Part shown: piece by piece, positions 61,141 to 64,000 of the stretch
Layout of the letters: every line of letters starts with the position of its first letter
Numbering within the stretch: position 1 is the first letter of the stretch
Assembly (NCBI GenBank): GCA_030427865.1
Contig: JAUICK010000008.1
Coordinates: 62,001-126,000, forward strand
Length of the DNA stretch: 64,000 nt
Direction of reading: 5' to 3'
Origin: Bacteroidia bacterium
GTDB taxonomy: Bacteria; Bacteroidota; Bacteroidia; Flavobacteriales; Flavobacteriaceae
Translations under genes and position numbers: made by a program
The notes under the pieces: generated by a model
Seen by the model: only the letters and a program-made list of their open reading frames with translations
What the model was told of the DNA's origin: nothing
Databases searched by the model: none

Positions 61141-64000
61141 TTAAAATGATAAGTTTACTCCTAAAGAAACTGTTTGTGCATTAGGATATACAAACCAGTG
61201 AGTACCATTTAAAATTTGTTCTGGATCTCCATTAAAGTTAGTAAACGTTAATAAGTTTGTTCCTTGTAAGTAAATTCTTGCGTTGTTAAAGAATGTACCT
61301 TTTAGCATATCGTTATTTAGGCTATATCCTAATGTAACATTTCTTAAACGAAGGTAAGAACCATCTTCTAACCAACGCGTAGATTGTTGGTTACTTTGAG
61401 AACCATTACCCGTAATACGTTTAGGATTTGCACTAATGTCTCCTGGTTTTTGCCATCTGTCTAATTGTTCTCTCGATTGGTTAAAACCATAGAAAGCACC
61501 ATCAGAATTAGTAATTCTTGATGTATTGTTGTATATTTTATTACCAGTTTGGAAGGTAAATACAGCATTTAAGTCGAAATTTTTATACTTTATTGTGTTA
61601 GAAAAAGAACCAAAATAATCTGGATTAGCTGCACCTACTTTTTCTCTTGATGCAGAAGCATAATTAAAGGTAATGTTTCCATTAGCATCATACCACATTG
61701 GCGCACCAGTGGCAGCATCTACACCCGCCCATCTTTGTAAATAGAAAGTTTCCCAAGCTTCACCAACTTCTCTAATTTTAGTACCTGCAGGCCCTTCAGT
61801 TCCTGGATCTAAAGCTGTAACTTCGTTTTCTAATTTTGTAATATTAGTTGAGATTGTCCAATTAAAATCTTCTTGGTCGAATATTTTATAAGACAATTCA
61901 AGTTCGAATCCGCTATTTCTGAATGCTCCAACATTAACAGGTCTTAAAGTAAACCCACTTGAGCCTTCTAACTGTTGATTAAAAATTAAATCTTCAGTAT
62001 CACGATTAAAATAAGTTAATTCACCAAATAATCTATTAAACAAACCAAACTCTAAACCTACGTTGAACATTTTTTGTTCTTCCCATTTTAAATCAGGATT
62101 TCCTTGAGTGGAAGATGGAAAAGCAGTAGGAGACCCATTGTAGATATCGTTAATTAACAAACTGTATGGATTATATCTGTCATTGGGTAGATTCCCTTGA
62201 ACACCATAACTTGATTTAACTTTTAAGACATCTATCCAGTTTATATCATTCATAAACTCTTCATTACTAATAACCCAGTTAGCTCCAACTGACCAAAATG
62301 TTCCCCATTTATTGTTGGGTCCAAATCGAGAAGAAGCATCTCTACGAATTGTTGCATTAAGGTTGTATTTTTGATCTAGTTCGTAATTAACATTTAAAAA
62401 ATAAGATTTTAAACTTGAATCTTGAGTTTCATTGTAATGGTTTGATACGGTAGCTGCGGCACCAATGTTTTGTAGGATTCCATTTGGGAATTGCTCTACA
62501 TCTACACCAAAAGCATCTATACCTTCTTTGTTTATTTCATATCCTAAAAGAGCATCTATAGAGTGTTTCTCATTTAAAACCTTACTCCATCTTAGAGTAC
62601 TTGTAAGCGTCCAGTTATAGACATCTTGATAAGTTCTACTTGCACCACCACCTGAGGGGCTACTAGTATTTAATGGATTTGAATAGGATTTATAGTTAAA
62701 GAAATATTTGTCAAAACCAAACTGGGTTCTAAAAGTAAAATCTTCGAAAATATCTAATTCTCCATAAAAACTTGTAATAATTCTATCAGTAACAGAACCT
62801 TCTTTATCGTAGTATAAATCTTGGATAAAAGAAGTACCACCTGTAACTGGGTTAATTGGATTTGGTAAGCCATTAGCTAAATAAGGCGCAGTATTTGGTC
62901 TAAATAAGTACGTAGCAACTACAGGGCTTGCAAAAAATGCAGATTCTGCTAAAGCCGTAGCTTGTCTTGTTCTACTTAAACTAATGTTAGCACCAACTCT
63001 ACTTACATCAGATGTTTTAGCATTAAGATTCAACCCTAAATTATATCTTTCTATACCAGAGCCTACAGCAATACCATCTTGATCTAAATAACCAACAGAG
63101 GTTCTGTAACTTAATTTATCTGTACCACCAGATACTGAAAAATTATATCTTTTTGTTAAAGCTGTCCAATCTCTATATGCTAAATCACCCCAGTTTGTAT
63201 CTACATCACTGTCTGGGGTTCTTAATACTGCCACAGCAGGTGAGAACCCAGCATTAATATCAGATTCTCTTTGTAATTCTATAAATTCTTGAGTGTTTAA
63301 TACTTTAAACTTATTAACAGCTCTTGCAGACACCCCCATTTGAGTATTAAATTCAAATTTAGCTTTTCCTGCTTTACCACGTTTAGTAGTAATCATAATA
63401 ATTCCGTTAGCTGCTCTTGCCCCATAAATAGAAGTAGATGATGCATCTTTTAATACAGTAATAGATTCAATATCGGCAGCATTTATATTAGATAAAGGAT
63501 CTCTATTACCACTATCTAACCCTCCTGAACCTAAATCAGAAGCAGTATTTGCGCTAACTGCAACACCATCGATAATATAAAGAGGTTCAGCACTACCGTT
63601 TACTGTAGCAGAACCACGTATTCTCACAGCACTATTTGCCCCAGGTTGTCCAGATGCACTAACAGATAATAAACCTGTAGATTGTCCTTGAAGAGATTCT
63701 GCTAAGTTGGCAACAGGTACACTTTCAATTGCTTCAGCTTTAATTGTTGTAATTGAACCAGTAGTTGCTCTTTTAGCTTTAGTACCATATCCAACAATAA
63801 CAACTTCTTCTAATTGTGTACCACCTTCTTCTAATTTAACATTAATAGTGTTAGATTGTCCGATTGTTTTTTCAACTGTTTTGTATCCAAGGTATCTAAA
63901 AACTAAAACATCACCTTGTTTTACTTTGATAGAATATTTACCATCAAAATCTGTTTCAGCACCTTTTGTAGTACCTTTGATTATTACACTAACTCCAGGT
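61141..64000 (-). CDS. SusC-family TonB-dependent transporter (5' end cut by window edge)
   Basis: The frame stays open to the right edge. The first visible residues, PGVSVIIKGTTKGAETDFDGKYSI, are the middle of a carboxypeptidase-regulatory domain, so only the signal peptide and about 40 residues are missing; the ATG at 63627 is internal. The plug (VVIVGYGTKAKRATTGSITTIKA; SIYGARAANGIIMITTKRGKAG) and a long barrel ending NAQTVSLGVNLSF with a terminal Phe are seen. It should import the ligand held by the SusD encoded next to it. About 953 residues are in view. Substrate unknown. Confidence 0.94.
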   Translation of the reverse strand, partial: PGVSVIIKGTTKGAETDFDGKYSIKVKQGDVLVFRYLGYKTVEKTIGQSNTINVKLEEGGTQLEEVVIVGYGTKAKRATTGSITTIKAEAIESVPVANLAESLQGQSTGLLSVSASGQPGANSAVRIRGSATVNGSAEPLYIIDGVAVSANTASDLGSGGLDSGNRDPLSNINAADIESITVLKDASSTSIYGARAANGIIMITTKRGKAGKAKFEFNTQMGVSARAVNKFKVLNTQEFIELQRESDINAGFSPAVAVLRTPDSDVDTNWGDLAYRDWTALTKRYNFSVSGGTDKLSYRTSVGYLDQDGIAVGSGIERYNLGLNLNAKTSDVSRVGANISLSRTRQATALAESAFFASPVVATYLFRPNTAPYLANGLPNPINPVTGGTSFIQDLYYDKEGSVTDRIITSFYGELDIFEDFTFRTQFGFDKYFFNYKSYSNPLNTSSPSGGGASRTYQDVYNWTLTSTLRWSKVLNEKHSIDALLGYEINKEGIDAFGVDVEQFPNGILQNIGAAATVSNHYNETQDSSLKSYFLNVNYELDQKYNLNATIRRDASSRFGPNNKWGTFWSVGANWVISNEEFMNDINWIDVLKVKSSYGVQGNLPNDRYNPYSLLINDIYNGSPTAFPSSTQGNPDLKWEEQKMFNVGLEFGLFNRLFGELTYFNRDTEDLIFNQQLEGSSGFTLRPVNVGAFRNSGFELELSYKIFDQEDFNWTISTNITKLENEVTALDPGTEGPAGTKIREVGEAWETFYLQRWAGVDAATGAPMWYDANGNITFNYASASREKVGAANPDYFGSFSNTIKYKNFDLNAVFTFQTGNKIYNNTSRITNSDGAFYGFNQSREQLDRWQKPGDISANPKRITGNGSQSNQQSTRWLEDGSYLRLRNVTLGYSLNNDMLKGTFFNNARIYLQGTNLLTFTNFNGDPEQILNGTHWFVYPNAQTVSLGVNLSF

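Noticed and set aside
63627..63627. Internal ATG as the start of the right-hand SusC gene
   Set aside because: The same frame continues upstream to the window edge with plug and regulatory-domain motifs, so the ATG is internal.

Overview
The window comes from a low-GC marine member of the Bacteroidota, most likely a Flavobacteriaceae species close to Polaribacter. The genus is an inference. The family-level call rests on paired SusC/SusD genes, type IX secretion C-terminal sorting domains, promoters of the TAnnTTTG type, lipoproteins with a Cys after a short hydrophobic leader, a tmRNA tag ending NYALAA, and short GTCATTTCGA...GAGAAATCT-type palindromic repeats.

Bases 1-18000 form an alginate-utilisation locus. 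It holds four alginate lyases (a PL7 cut by the left edge, a two-domain PL6, a second PL7 and a PL17), KdgK, the cupin KdgF, a SusC/SusD pair with a PKD-domain surface lipoprotein, a GntR/FCD regulator, an MFS uronate transporter and an SDR reductase. The inferred route is as follows. Surface proteins bind and import alginate oligomers, the lyases cut them to unsaturated uronate, KdgF opens this to DEH, the SDR reduces DEH to KDG, and KdgK makes KDPG. No KDPG aldolase is in view. Three promoters carry TGGTAAACCA boxes spaced 13 bp apart over the -7 element. These are the probable operators of the GntR protein.

Bases 18000-35300 are chromosomal backbone: tmRNA (minus strand), a saccharopine/alanine-dehydrogenase-like enzyme, small DUF proteins, two barrel-like outer-membrane proteins, a transglutaminase-like protein, KdsA, an M28 peptidase, a TfoX-domain protein, a 2213-residue alpha-2-macroglobulin with a SusC-type N-terminal module in its middle, and Mpl. 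Intergenic spaces here are rich in palindromic elements, and two such elements lie in frame inside the macroglobulin gene.

Bases 35300-39900 (minus strand) hold a T9SS-sorted Calx-beta protein, a 59-residue leader-like peptide and a kinase with a PqqD-like front end and an HPr-kinase-like back end. The peptide and kinase look like a minimal peptide-modification pair and are the best candidate for something undescribed. TrkA/TrkH and an eight-haem cytochrome with HEAT and TPR repeats follow.

Bases 45300-57350 include RadC, a small surface-polysaccharide cluster (two deacetylase-like proteins, a FemAB/GNAT-like protein, a hexapeptide acyltransferase and a flippase), a YjjG-like phosphatase, a lipoprotein/barrel/secreted-protein trio, RarA, a rhomboid protease and RlmB. 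From 57397 to the right edge (minus strand) there is a second SusC/SusD locus with two surface lipoproteins. Its SusC is cut by the window edge, no enzyme is in view, and its substrate cannot be told.
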